Assembly: GCF_030160015.1 (NCBI RefSeq)
Contig: NZ_BSNN01000002.1
Location: forward strand, 1-64,000
Source: Amylibacter marinus
GTDB taxonomy: Bacteria; Pseudomonadota; Alphaproteobacteria; Rhodobacterales; Rhodobacteraceae
Reading direction: 5' to 3'
Length of the DNA stretch: 64,000 nt
Shown: positions 55,665 through 64,000 of the stretch, piece after piece
How the letters are laid out: every line of letters starts with the position of its first letter
Position numbering within the stretch: the stretch's first letter is position 1
Made by a program: the position numbers and the translations under genes
The notes under the pieces: model-generated
What the model saw: only the letters and a program-made list of their open reading frames with translations
What the model was told of the DNA's origin: nothing
Database searches by the model: none

Positions 55665-56285
55665 ATGTCTGAGGATCAAAAAGTGGCTGATGAGCCAGAA
55701 AAGGCCAGCGCTGACCAGCGGGTGGTGATTAAGAAATACGCCAATCGTCGCCTGTATAATACCAGCGCAAGCAAATACATCGTGTTACAGGATGTTATCG
55801 AATTGGTAAACGCAGGTCGGGAGTTCGTGATCGAAGACGCCAAAAGCGGCGAAGACATCACTCGCAGCATCCTGAACCAGATCATATTCGAACAAGAAAC
55901 TCAGCCCCAGGAATTCTTGTTTCCCCTAGAATTCCAAAAACAACTCATCCGATTATATGGCGATAGCTATGGACATTTGGTGCCCGATTTCTTGACCAAG
56001 TCGATAAACTTCTTTGCCTCGGAGCGCAAAGAAATGACTGATGCGTGGCAATCAATGATGGCTCGCAATACCGATACATTTCTAAAGCAATCAGAGGCCA
56101 TGGCACGCCAGAACATGGAGGCGTTTCGCCGGACATGGGATGTGTTTGGGGTAATGGGAAAAAATTCTGAAAAACCAGATGCAGGACAAGATGCGCCCAG
56201 TACAGATGTCGATCAAAGTGAGGCATTGAAAAAACTGCAAGCCGAGGTATCCGCTATGCAAGAAAAATTAAAAGAATTGAAGTAA
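55665..56285 (+). CDS. phaR: polyhydroxyalkanoate synthesis repressor PhaR
   Basis: The 206-residue protein has the signature N-terminal DNA-binding domain VIKKYANRRLYNTSASKYI, the granule-binding core and a C-terminal coiled coil (LKKLQAEVSAMQEKLKELK). PhaR represses phasin and itself until it is titrated by nascent PHA granules. It is followed by the hydrolase gene within 12 bases. Confidence 0.94.
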   Translation: MSEDQKVADEPEKASADQRVVIKKYANRRLYNTSASKYIVLQDVIELVNAGREFVIEDAKSGEDITRSILNQIIFEQETQPQEFLFPLEFQKQLIRLYGDSYGHLVPDFLTKSINFFASERKEMTDAWQSMMARNTDTFLKQSEAMARQNMEAFRRTWDVFGVMGKNSEKPDAGQDAPSTDVDQSEALKKLQAEVSAMQEKLKELK

Positions 56286-56297
56286 GATCGTGCAATC

Positions 56298-57203
56298 ATG
56301 CTGACAAAACCAGATGGAAAAGTAACCGCACAACCGGGAATGAAATTTAGCCACAATTATGTCCGCGGGCTAAGTTTTCAGGGGTTTCATCGTATTCATT
56401 ATACGGATTGGAACAATCGCCCCGATATTCAGGATCAGGATACGCTGGTCTGTGTGCATGGGGTGTCACGTAACGGGCGTGATTTTGACTATTTGGCCGA
56501 GCGGATGATGGATCAATACCGCGTGGTCTGCCCCGATATGGTTGGTCGCGGCGAAAGCGACCATCTGCTGACCCATAAGGGATACGATTATTTACAGTAT
56601 AATGCGGATATGAATGCCGTTTTGGCTCGTTTGGATGTGGGTAAGGTCGACTGGGTTGGCACATCGATGGGAGGGATTATCGGCATGGTCTTTGCCTCTC
56701 TACCGCAATCACCGATCAAAAAGTTGGTTTTGGTCGACGTCGGCCCTGAAATATCGCGCGACAGCCTGTTGAAAATTGGCGAATACATTGGTCTAGCGGG
56801 AGAGTTTAAGACGCGCGAGGCGTTAAAGGAGTATATGCGCGAGATCTACAAAGATTTTTATCCGCTTAGCGAAGACGATCTAGATCATATGTTTGAGCAT
56901 GCCGCTGTGCGTACCAAGCAAGGCAAGTTCAAGTTGCGCATGGATCCAGCGATTGGCGATGCCTTTCGCGAGGATATTTCTCTTTTTGATGTTGATATGT
57001 GGGAAACTTGGGACAATATCAGCTGTCCTGTCCTGATCGTTCGGGGCAAGGAGTCGCAGTTTTTCTCACAGGAAACTGCTAAAGAGATGTTGACCAGAGG
57101 GCCAGAGACAACCCTCATTGAGATGGAGCACGCGGGTCATACCCCGACACTGCGCAATGACGAGCAGGTTGACCCCATCCGCAAATGGCTGTTGGAAAAT
57201 TAG
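56298..57203 (+). CDS. alpha/beta hydrolase
   Basis: The 301-residue enzyme has the nucleophile elbow WVGTSMGGIIG, the oxyanion strand CVHGVSRNGRDFD and the catalytic His in HAGHTPTLRN. It directly follows phaR and may act on hydroxyacyl oligomers or esters, but this family has many substrates. No signal peptide is present. Confidence 0.85.
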   Translation: MLTKPDGKVTAQPGMKFSHNYVRGLSFQGFHRIHYTDWNNRPDIQDQDTLVCVHGVSRNGRDFDYLAERMMDQYRVVCPDMVGRGESDHLLTHKGYDYLQYNADMNAVLARLDVGKVDWVGTSMGGIIGMVFASLPQSPIKKLVLVDVGPEISRDSLLKIGEYIGLAGEFKTREALKEYMREIYKDFYPLSEDDLDHMFEHAAVRTKQGKFKLRMDPAIGDAFREDISLFDVDMWETWDNISCPVLIVRGKESQFFSQETAKEMLTRGPETTLIEMEHAGHTPTLRNDEQVDPIRKWLLEN

Positions 57204-58189
57204 GCAACCCCTGCCTGTATCAGGGTTAGCATGCGGATCAGGCCAATAGGGCGTGCGTCATCCAGAACGAAGGCCGCGCTTATTTTCTGTTGTTCTAAAA
57301 TGCCCAAGATTTTTGCACAGGATTGGTTAGGGGTGACGGATATGAATTTCTTGGTCATAATCGCAGTACCCTTGGTTTCAAACATCACCTGCTTCATCGA
57401 TCCATCGGTGTTCTCGGCCAGATAACGGCGAATATCGCCATCGGTGATCACGCCGCTTAGCGTGCCTTGATCATCTGTTAGCCCAATAATGCCATAGCCC
57501 TTTTCGCTCAATTGGGCCAGAATATCAGCGATCGTTGCACTTTGCGGGGCAAGGGGCAGATCAGCGCCCTTGTTCATCAATTCGGATACCGGTGTTAGCG
57601 CGGTTCCCAGCTTGCCTCCGGGGTGGAAATTAAAGAAATCCTGCTCGGAAAAGCCTTTGTTTTTCAATAACGTGATCGCGATTGCATCCCCCAACGCCAT
57701 TTGAATTAATGTTGATGACGTGGGGGCCAGATTATGCGGGCAACTTTCGGTGACCTTGGGCAGGATCAGCTGAATATCGGCGGCTTTGCCCAGCGTAGAT
57801 TGAGGGTTGGCGGTCATGGCGATTATGGGGATCGCAAAGCGTTTGGCGTAGCGCAGGATATCGCCCAATTCGCGGCTCTCTCCCGAAAACGACAGCGCCA
57901 TAAACACATCACCCTTTTGCACCATGCCCAGATCGCCGTGGCTGGCCTCGGCAGGGTGGAGGAACAGCGATGGCGTGCCCGTAGAGGCAAAGGTTGCAAC
58001 CATTTTGCGCCCTATAATCCCGCTTTTGCCCATGCCAGTAACCACCAAGCGGCCAGAAATATCCGACAGCAGGCTAACCGCGGCATCAACCGCCTGAGCA
58101 AAATCATCGATGTCAAGACGCGCGGTTAGCACATTCAATGCCTCTGTTCCGATTTCAAGACACTCTTTGACGGATGCGGTGTTTTCCAT
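57200..58189 (-). CDS. kdsD: arabinose-5-phosphate isomerase (KdsD/GutQ-like)
   Basis: The 329-residue enzyme has a SIS domain (RLVVTGMGKSGIIGRK; FLHPAEASHGDLGM) and two CBS domains (DILAQLSEKGYGIIGLTDDQ; QSCAKILGILEQQKISAA). KdsD makes arabinose-5-phosphate for Kdo in lipopolysaccharide. The start at ATG 58187-58189 (MENTASV) was chosen over one 75 bases upstream. No kds or lipopolysaccharide gene is adjacent. Confidence 0.9.
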   Translation of the reverse strand: MENTASVKECLEIGTEALNVLTARLDIDDFAQAVDAAVSLLSDISGRLVVTGMGKSGIIGRKMVATFASTGTPSLFLHPAEASHGDLGMVQKGDVFMALSFSGESRELGDILRYAKRFAIPIIAMTANPQSTLGKAADIQLILPKVTESCPHNLAPTSSTLIQMALGDAIAITLLKNKGFSEQDFFNFHPGGKLGTALTPVSELMNKGADLPLAPQSATIADILAQLSEKGYGIIGLTDDQGTLSGVITDGDIRRYLAENTDGSMKQVMFETKGTAIMTKKFISVTPNQSCAKILGILEQQKISAAFVLDDARPIGLIRMLTLIQAGVA

Positions 58190-58364
58190 AATTTTGCCTG
58201 TATTTTTGACTTTTTCCAGCCCTATCACGGCTACCAGAATTGGGAAATGGTAAATAAAATGCAAGGGCTGGGAATTTCCGTGGTTTTCGATAATGAATTA
58301 GAATACTCTACGTTGTAAATATGGCCTGATTGCCTAAATAAATTTTATGACAACGGAGTACTAA

Positions 58365-59429
58365 ATGTCGAGTTTCGAAGCCCAAATTGAACAATCAAAA
58401 AAAGAAGTTGCCGCCGCACAGTCAAAAATTGCTGATATTTCAACCCGAATTGAAAAGGCGCGTAGCAAGGCCGGTGCGGAAATCGATATTGAGAATGCCA
58501 CATTGGACGAAGTGCATGCACATTCCGACGCGATGAATGCCAATATCGCCGAGTTGATCATGGGCTTGGATGATGTAACGGCCGGATTTAGCCAAGATTT
58601 TGACGCTATGCGCAGCAAATCTGGCTGGGAGAAATTCATTGGTATTTTCTCCAAGCACCGCAGTGAAAGCCTGCGCCAAGAACGCATGCGCACCGCCAGC
58701 ATTGACGACAAGTTGCAGGATTTGATTTCCAAGTCCGATGTGATCACCCAGCTGTTGCAAGGCCAGCTAGAGGTTTTGAATACCCACAAAGAAAAGGTAG
58801 AGGTTAACCTGACCAGCACGCTAGCCGAACGCGAGGCGGCTGTTGGTGTATTAGAAGAGATCAAGGCAAAGCTGATCGCGATGGATCCAAAGATTATCGA
58901 AATGGAGGGCAAAATCTCTATGGAAACCGATGCCGCCAAGCGCACCAAATTGGAAAGCGAGCTGGCGAAGCTGAACGGTGAATACAATGATCTGGCGCAA
59001 CAAGAGCAGGTGAAGCTGGCCGAGAGCCAAACCCTAGAGCGCTATATCGAAAAGGGTAAAACCTGGGTCGATAGTCTGCAAAACCAAGCGGCAACGCAGA
59101 TGGTCTTGATCAATAAATTGCAAACAGACACCAAGCAACGCGTTGTTCTATATGATGCCCTAACCAAGTCCTTGAAAACCGCGCAACAGCAGGATGTGGC
59201 GCATCAGATCAACGAGATTGGTGTGGCAACAGACCAAGAGGCGCAAACCGCCATGGCGGCGATCGGGTCTGCCACCAATCGCCGTATGGCCGATATGATG
59301 GAAAAACACGAGGATCACATGGTTTTCGCGCGCAAGGTTTTAGAAGAGAAAGCCAAGTCAGATGAACGTTTCGCACGCCGCTTTGAAAAGATCGTCGAGA
59401 AGCATGACAGCAATGCTTATGGTGGCTGA
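58365..59429 (+). CDS. coiled-coil protein, first gene of the AAA+ operon
   Basis: The 354-residue soluble protein is predicted to be almost entirely helical (SSFEAQIEQSKKEVAAAQ; LNGEYNDLAQQEQVKLAESQ). It has no signal or membrane segment. Its TGA overlaps the next ATG (TGATG). I recognise no family; TelA-like tellurite-resistance proteins share the coiled-coil style only superficially. It is the first gene of a six-cistron unit. Confidence 0.75.
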   Translation: MSSFEAQIEQSKKEVAAAQSKIADISTRIEKARSKAGAEIDIENATLDEVHAHSDAMNANIAELIMGLDDVTAGFSQDFDAMRSKSGWEKFIGIFSKHRSESLRQERMRTASIDDKLQDLISKSDVITQLLQGQLEVLNTHKEKVEVNLTSTLAEREAAVGVLEEIKAKLIAMDPKIIEMEGKISMETDAAKRTKLESELAKLNGEYNDLAQQEQVKLAESQTLERYIEKGKTWVDSLQNQAATQMVLINKLQTDTKQRVVLYDALTKSLKTAQQQDVAHQINEIGVATDQEAQTAMAAIGSATNRRMADMMEKHEDHMVFARKVLEEKAKSDERFARRFEKIVEKHDSNAYGG

Positions 59430-59640
59430 TGCAGAAAGCATCTCTATGGGCCCTGTCTCTAGCCTTCGCTTGGGATGGGGTATTCAATAGCTCTGGTCTG
59501 GGCCATGCCCAAGGGGCCTTTTCCAGATTGAGCAGGCCGTCACCGCGCCTTTCCTGCTTGCCATTCCATTCTTCTTGTTTGGAGAATTGGCGCGTGGGGC
59601 GCGCGCCATAAAAGCGAAACTGAAGCCAAGAGCCAGATAA
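59429..59640 (+). pseudogene. small membrane protein, frameshifted
   Basis: The ATG overlaps the preceding stop, and the first frame reads a hydrophobic start (ASLWALSLAFAWDGVF). Past about 59520 this frame becomes improbable, while the neighbouring frame reads FQIEQAVTAPFLLAIPFFLF and on to a TAA just before the next gene (2 bases). Adding one base in the TTTT run around 59518-59521 joins the two halves into a 70-residue membrane protein. It is either a frameshifted gene or a sequencing error. The next cistron follows directly, so the operon layout is otherwise intact. Confidence 0.6.
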
Positions 59641-59642
59641 AT

Positions 59643-60761
59643 ATGAACACCGATTACACCCAAGATCACAAAGTTATCGAAGGCGCGCAGGCCACACGGC
59701 GCTACTTTGCCAAATTCTCACGTATTATCGAGCATTTGGCGCAGGTGACTGATCTAAGCCAAGATGAGGGGCTGATCAGTGGTGCCGAGGCCCAGGTCTT
59801 GGAGGGGTATTTACTGGGTCTTTCAAATACCTTTACGGCGCTGTCGTACAAATTCTTGATGGCCAATCGGGTCGGGTCACATCTGGGCAAAGTGCTGTCG
59901 ATTGATAGATCAGACAGTGGATTTCCAATTTTTCAAGAGCTGGTGCAAATGGCTGCGGATACTGTGCAGGCCGAGGTGCATCTAAACAGCCTACCATCCC
60001 AAGAACAGTTGAAGAAAGATATGGTGAACCATATCCTGACCGAGCAGCGCGCTCCCGTGCAACTGCAATATGCGCTGTCACAGCGGATTTACTATGAATA
60101 TTTGGCGCAGCGCCAGTTGTTTTACTCGCAGAATGATCCGCATATCATTTGGACAGGGGGCGATGACGATAGGCGCAAGTATCTGATATATTGGGCCAAT
60201 TACGACAGCCAAACCAACCTGCCGGTTATTTACCTGATGGAGGTAGAAGATACGGGCCGCAAGGCATTGGCCCGCGACGAGCGCCGCTGGCCACGGGTGC
60301 AGGCGCATCTGATGGCGCAGGCCGTTTCTGGCCTAAAGTTGCTGACCATTGCGCGTGGGTTTGACCAGGATTTTGACCATCTGCACCCTAAAAAACTGCG
60401 CAGGTTTCACATTGGCCCGATGTACAGCCATACATTTACCGAACAGGCGGGGCCCCTGCGCGAGGTACTAGCAGATGCATCAGGCGAGGCGGGGCTGGAC
60501 TGGGCGCTGACATGGGGTGTGGAAACCCTGCGATCTGCGCGTGTCAGCGAGGAGAAGAGCGGGTTTTTCAGCACGGTTGAGCGTCAAGTCTTTGATGTGG
60601 ATACCATGCGCGCTGGCCTGCAAGGGGTGAGCGATGCGCGCCGGTCATTGATCCTGCCGCACCGCGCCTTTCAAGTATTAGAAGAGAAAGACCCACCAAC
60701 CCTGCGAGATACGCGCAAATACGTGGTGGGCAAGAATGCAAAAATTATCAGTTATAAATAG
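59643..60761 (+). CDS. hypothetical protein of the AAA+ operon, 372 residues
   Basis: The protein is soluble and has a helical N-terminal half (LSQDEGLISGAEAQVLEGYL) and a mixed C-terminal half (KYLIYWANYDSQTNLPVIYL; RRFHIGPMYSHTF). I recognise no domain. It lies between the broken small membrane gene and the AAA+ ATPase, with two- and nine-base gaps, so it is probably part of the same complex. Confidence 0.7.
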   Translation: MNTDYTQDHKVIEGAQATRRYFAKFSRIIEHLAQVTDLSQDEGLISGAEAQVLEGYLLGLSNTFTALSYKFLMANRVGSHLGKVLSIDRSDSGFPIFQELVQMAADTVQAEVHLNSLPSQEQLKKDMVNHILTEQRAPVQLQYALSQRIYYEYLAQRQLFYSQNDPHIIWTGGDDDRRKYLIYWANYDSQTNLPVIYLMEVEDTGRKALARDERRWPRVQAHLMAQAVSGLKLLTIARGFDQDFDHLHPKKLRRFHIGPMYSHTFTEQAGPLREVLADASGEAGLDWALTWGVETLRSARVSEEKSGFFSTVERQVFDVDTMRAGLQGVSDARRSLILPHRAFQVLEEKDPPTLRDTRKYVVGKNAKIISYK

Positions 60762-60770
60762 GTCTAAAAC

Positions 60771-62711
60771 ATGTCAAATTCAGCTGGATTATTGGAAATA
60801 AAAGAAGAGCAGATTAGCGCTAAATATTCGGCTGCGATGGGGCTGTTGGATGGGTTCGACCACACACCGCGCCTTGCTAAGGCGGCGGATATCGACGGCG
60901 GCGCAGAAAAATCCAGCGGCATTGGAACTCGCCGGCGGTTTCGCTCTACCACACCTGGGCTGGTTACCCGCAGTACCGCGCGCCCAGAAGGTGTGCATAT
61001 TGCCAACCGCGTTATGGCATCAGACGATGATGACCCCTTGACCAGCCCTTTGCAGGCCACGGTTCTGCATGGGTTGCGCCGCGCATTGGCCACGGCGATA
61101 GTGGTTTCAGATCAATTCAGCGAGCAGACCGGGCTTGAGGCCCTGTTGGCGGATAATTTGGCGGGAAACCTGCCTAAGTCAAAACAGAGCGAGTTTAGCG
61201 AATTACTGTCTGCATCTGCGCTGATTTCGCTACATGTCTTCGCAAATATGGCGCAGTTCTTGCTGAGCAATGTGGCGCAGGCGGGGGATGTGGCCGAGAT
61301 TGGCGAGGTCGAGGAGATATTGACCGACAACCCGCAACTGGCGCTGAGTGGGGCATTATGGGAGCTGGATCAGGATCTGGCGTTGTTTGCCAGCGATGAG
61401 GCCCGATTATTGCCTGTTATTCTGGCCTATCTGGAAAAAATGATGGAAAAGGTCGCGTTGCGCGCGGCCAATACGCCGCGGCTGGATGTTTTTGAAAACC
61501 TGGCGTTTCGCGTAGAGGCCGATGATTTCGAATCCTCTGGATTTGCGGCCTCTGCGCGGGCTACATCCAGCAAATTGACCATGACGTTTAAGAAACCCCA
61601 CGAAGTGGTCGGCAACCACATCGCCAAGTATCAGGCGATGAAGCTGTCTAAGATGCTGATGGCCTATGATTTTGAGCGCAAGCTTAACCCCTTTGCCGAT
61701 CTGGGTGGGTTCATCTTTACGTTTATGGGCGATGGCAAGCCGGGCACGGGGAAAACCACCCTCATTCAGATGATGGCGGGGCTGATCAATGACTATTGCC
61801 AAAACGCGGGCTATGCATTTCGCTATGAAAACCTAAGCACCGATAGTATCGACAGCTATCAGGGGAAATCTGCCCAGAATGCTAAGAACTTTATCAAGAA
61901 TGTGCTGGATCCCAATGTGATCGGCTTTGGCACCATCGATGATATCGATCAGCTGGCGGGCAAGCGCGGCGATCGGCAATCATCAGCAGGGCAGTTGGAA
62001 ATCACCGCCGTGTTGATGGAGAGCTTTGCCGGTGCCAATACCGTGGTGCGCGGCAATTGTACCTTTGGGATGTTTTCGAATTATCCTGAAAACGTGGATG
62101 ATGCGTTGCGCCAGCGTGCGGGCGCACGTTTCTTGGTGGATGGGCCGCAAACGCGAGAGGATTACATCGATATTCTGCATCTGCTGATGGGCAAGAACCA
62201 TAATATCCCTGTGGGGGATCACGAGCTGTTCTCGGCCCAGCAGATTAAAAAGGCCGTTGCCGCATCCTATGACAGCCATTCAAAACCGCATGAGGCGGGT
62301 CTGCTGAATGTCTTTGACCGTGTGCATTCCGAGGTCGGTGCATTGGATACCATTGCCAAAATGGGGGCCTATCTAAAGGCGATCCAGCAGGCCGACGCGC
62401 GTTTTACAGGCCGTGCGATTAAAAACATCACTGATGCGGTCAAGGTGCGGGCGATGGATTTTGAACTGCCCGATGAATGGATGGAGAATACCGAGCTGTT
62501 CCTAGCGCGCGATTACGACACCAAGCGCAATATGATCGCCGAATTGGCCCAGCCGATCACGGTGGAAATGGTGATCCAAGAGATCAACCGCTATGCCGAT
62601 AGCGAGTTTAGATATGCGGACAAATCCGACGAGGTGGCGATTGAGAATATGGTGCGCGATTACGGAAGGCAGGAAGAGGCGAAGAAGCGGTATTTGGAGG
62701 GGAAGGGGTGA
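60771..62711 (+). CDS. AAA+ ATPase, central gene of the operon
   Basis: The 646-residue protein has a long N-terminal helical region (about 310 residues) and a C-terminal AAA+ module with Walker A DGKPGTGKTT, Walker B IGFGTIDDID, sensor and arginine-finger region (DDALRQRAGARFLVDG). The unusual Walker B ends in DD and lacks the DE pair. It probably remodels its partner proteins. Its stop overlaps the next gene by four bases. Confidence 0.85.
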   Translation: MSNSAGLLEIKEEQISAKYSAAMGLLDGFDHTPRLAKAADIDGGAEKSSGIGTRRRFRSTTPGLVTRSTARPEGVHIANRVMASDDDDPLTSPLQATVLHGLRRALATAIVVSDQFSEQTGLEALLADNLAGNLPKSKQSEFSELLSASALISLHVFANMAQFLLSNVAQAGDVAEIGEVEEILTDNPQLALSGALWELDQDLALFASDEARLLPVILAYLEKMMEKVALRAANTPRLDVFENLAFRVEADDFESSGFAASARATSSKLTMTFKKPHEVVGNHIAKYQAMKLSKMLMAYDFERKLNPFADLGGFIFTFMGDGKPGTGKTTLIQMMAGLINDYCQNAGYAFRYENLSTDSIDSYQGKSAQNAKNFIKNVLDPNVIGFGTIDDIDQLAGKRGDRQSSAGQLEITAVLMESFAGANTVVRGNCTFGMFSNYPENVDDALRQRAGARFLVDGPQTREDYIDILHLLMGKNHNIPVGDHELFSAQQIKKAVAASYDSHSKPHEAGLLNVFDRVHSEVGALDTIAKMGAYLKAIQQADARFTGRAIKNITDAVKVRAMDFELPDEWMENTELFLARDYDTKRNMIAELAQPITVEMVIQEINRYADSEFRYADKSDEVAIENMVRDYGRQEEAKKRYLEGKG

Positions 62712-63541
62712 GTATAACGGCGGATCAATCCACGGAGCATAAATTTTGGGAACTTGGTAATCCGGTCATGTGGGGGGTGATCGCTACAATTCTAGTGGCG
62801 ATTTTGGCAGGCGTTCTGGGCTTCCTACAGGTCTGTGATTCAGGCCATTCTTTTGTTGAACATTGCGAAACAAATGCTATGCGATTTTTGAACTCTCCAC
62901 CCAATGAAGTGGGCGACACACTTGCAGGTTTTGCAGGGGCATTGGCGTTTATCTGGATAATTGTCACCGTTGGACTACAAAGCAAGGAACTAGCGGCGCA
63001 AAGAGAAGAGCTAAAACTGACCCGTGACGAATTTTCCAAGATGGCAGCGTCCCAGTCCCAGCAGGTAGATATTCTAAAGATACAAGGTGATATATTTTTG
63101 GATGAACAACGCCAGAGAAAAGAAGCTGAGCAAAAAGATTTTTTGGATGAGTTACTTTTACGCCTAAAAGGAAGAATGGAAATCCACATTTACATAGGCA
63201 AGGGAGGTCATAAAAAAATCCTATTTGAACAAACGTATCAAAAACTAGGACCAGTAGATATATATACCACTTTGCATTACAGTGACTTGTCAATTGATGA
63301 GTATTTCGCGCGACGAGTCAGGGAACTTTATCACTTTGTTAATTCGGATTTTTCTAAAAGTATTATAATCGAAGACGATAATATTCGTCGATGGTTGGTC
63401 GATCTAAGATCAATGCTGAAACAGGTGAATTCCATTGAAGGCCTTAGCCACACTCAAGAAAGCCGGATATCTCGGCTAACAAGTGGCGAAATTTTTGACC
63501 AAAGCTTAGAGGTTTTGCTGGAAAAGGTGCAAACACCATGA
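62708..63541 (+). CDS. membrane protein with coiled coil, AT-rich insert in the operon
   Basis: The 277-residue protein has two transmembrane helices (WGVIATILVAILAGVLGF; LAGFAGALAFIWIIVTVGL), then a coiled coil (ELAAQREELKLTRDEFSKM) and a cytoplasmic domain. The GTG start overlaps the ATPase stop (GTGA). A hand count over 63061-63180 gives 35% GC, against 57% in 61741-61800 of the ATPase, suggesting recent transfer. Two helices followed by a coiled coil is common in phage-defence and stress proteins, but nothing here proves such a role. Confidence 0.75.
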   Translation: MSITADQSTEHKFWELGNPVMWGVIATILVAILAGVLGFLQVCDSGHSFVEHCETNAMRFLNSPPNEVGDTLAGFAGALAFIWIIVTVGLQSKELAAQREELKLTRDEFSKMAASQSQQVDILKIQGDIFLDEQRQRKEAEQKDFLDELLLRLKGRMEIHIYIGKGGHKKILFEQTYQKLGPVDIYTTLHYSDLSIDEYFARRVRELYHFVNSDFSKSIIIEDDNIRRWLVDLRSMLKQVNSIEGLSHTQESRISRLTSGEIFDQSLEVLLEKVQTP

Positions 63542-64000
63542 TGCGTCTCGTCAAACGCGGCCTTATGTTTGGCAACCTCGTCGAGGTGAAGTCCCCCGCG
63601 CTGGTCGCGCGCTATAACCGCGCGTTGAAACATCTGGTGGGCCGCGAGACCGCCTTGCAAGAATTTCATGTGGATATTAGCGGCTATTCCCCTGAAATTG
63701 GCGATGAGCTGGGCGATGATCTCTACCTGAACCCCAATGGCTGTAACCGCCAGTTCATTCTGCTGACAACGGATCAAAAAACCGCGCCTTTGTTGAATGC
63801 CAAGTTCTCGACATCGCGTGAAATTTTGCGCGATTACATCGAGGAGAACGAGGCCGAGCTGTTTGTTCTAACCGCTCGCGAGGCGGTAGCGGGCGAGTTG
63901 TTGAATTCGGTTTTTTCAATTGGCTCTCTGGAAGATTTGTTTGAAATCAATCGTATAGAGGTCGAAGCGGATACCGTGCAAGAGCATGTGGCCGAGGCAG
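63538..64000 (+). CDS. DUF6638-like protein (partial)
   Basis: The first 154 residues begin MMRLVKRGLMFGNLVEV and contain FHVDISGYSPEIGDELGD and NGCNRQFILLTTDQKTAPLL. I recognise this as a Rhodobacterales conserved protein, probably DUF6638, of unknown function. The ATG overlaps the previous stop by four bases. The gene continues past the right edge. Confidence 0.75.
   Translation, partial: MMRLVKRGLMFGNLVEVKSPALVARYNRALKHLVGRETALQEFHVDISGYSPEIGDELGDDLYLNPNGCNRQFILLTTDQKTAPLLNAKFSTSREILRDYIEENEAELFVLTAREAVAGELLNSVFSIGSLEDLFEINRIEVEADTVQEHVAEA

Overview
The window looks like a chromosome segment of a marine, Roseobacter-type alphaproteobacterium (Rhodobacterales). The basis is the set of small proteins and gene orders I recognise from that order: alr-mlaE-mlaF-pqiA-like-radA-cvpA-purF, a PIMT-tolC-PopZ-like run, a type III PLP ornithine decarboxylase divergent from an Lrp/AsnC regulator, the small Tat-signal protein, the PhaR/phasin locus, and the AAA+/DUF6638-type operon at the right end. 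No species assignment is attempted.

Layout. 1-3.1 kb: an accessory stretch beside the 3' end of a tRNA-Cys gene, carrying an IetAS-like defence pair (AAA+ ATPase plus a frameshifted S8-type peptidase) and an unrecognised 243-residue protein. 3.3-23 kb: mostly housekeeping genes (cobQ, tolC, a PopZ-like protein, PIMT, ornithine decarboxylase, valS, two aminotransferases, an ABC exporter, ygfZ, a degenerate inositol-monophosphatase homologue, and metR/metF with two MetR boxes between them). 23-38.6 kb: efp, hrpB, rpmB, a copper chaperone, then the long leftward operon from alr to purF, a low-molecular-weight phosphatase and lepA. 38.7-47 kb: many small secreted proteins (an entericidin-type lipoprotein and a family of four-cysteine proteins), a three-gene TadE/TadG pseudopilin locus and the second of two DUF2235 proteins. 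47-48 kb: a PhoR-like kinase without a visible partner. 48-57.2 kb: a polyhydroxyalkanoate (PHA) region. A leftward five-gene operon encodes an acetolactate-synthase-like ThDP enzyme, an iron alcohol dehydrogenase, class III PHA synthase PhaE and PhaC, and a CoA-transferase with an extra C-terminal domain. It faces a phasin, PhaR and an alpha/beta hydrolase on the other strand, with repeated TGCACAA elements as likely PhaR operators. 58.4-64 kb: a tightly coupled operon of unknown function (coiled-coil protein, small frameshifted membrane protein, 372-residue protein, AAA+ ATPase, an AT-rich inserted membrane protein, DUF6638-like protein) that runs off the right edge.

The two best candidates for something undescribed are the PHA operon, whose non-synthase genes could make an unusual hydroxyacyl-CoA monomer from a 2-oxo acid, and the AAA+ operon at the right end. 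Two genes are broken in or near homopolymer runs, so sequencing error has to be excluded before calling them pseudogenes. I found no CRISPR array, rRNA, insertion sequence, integrase or recognisable riboswitch.
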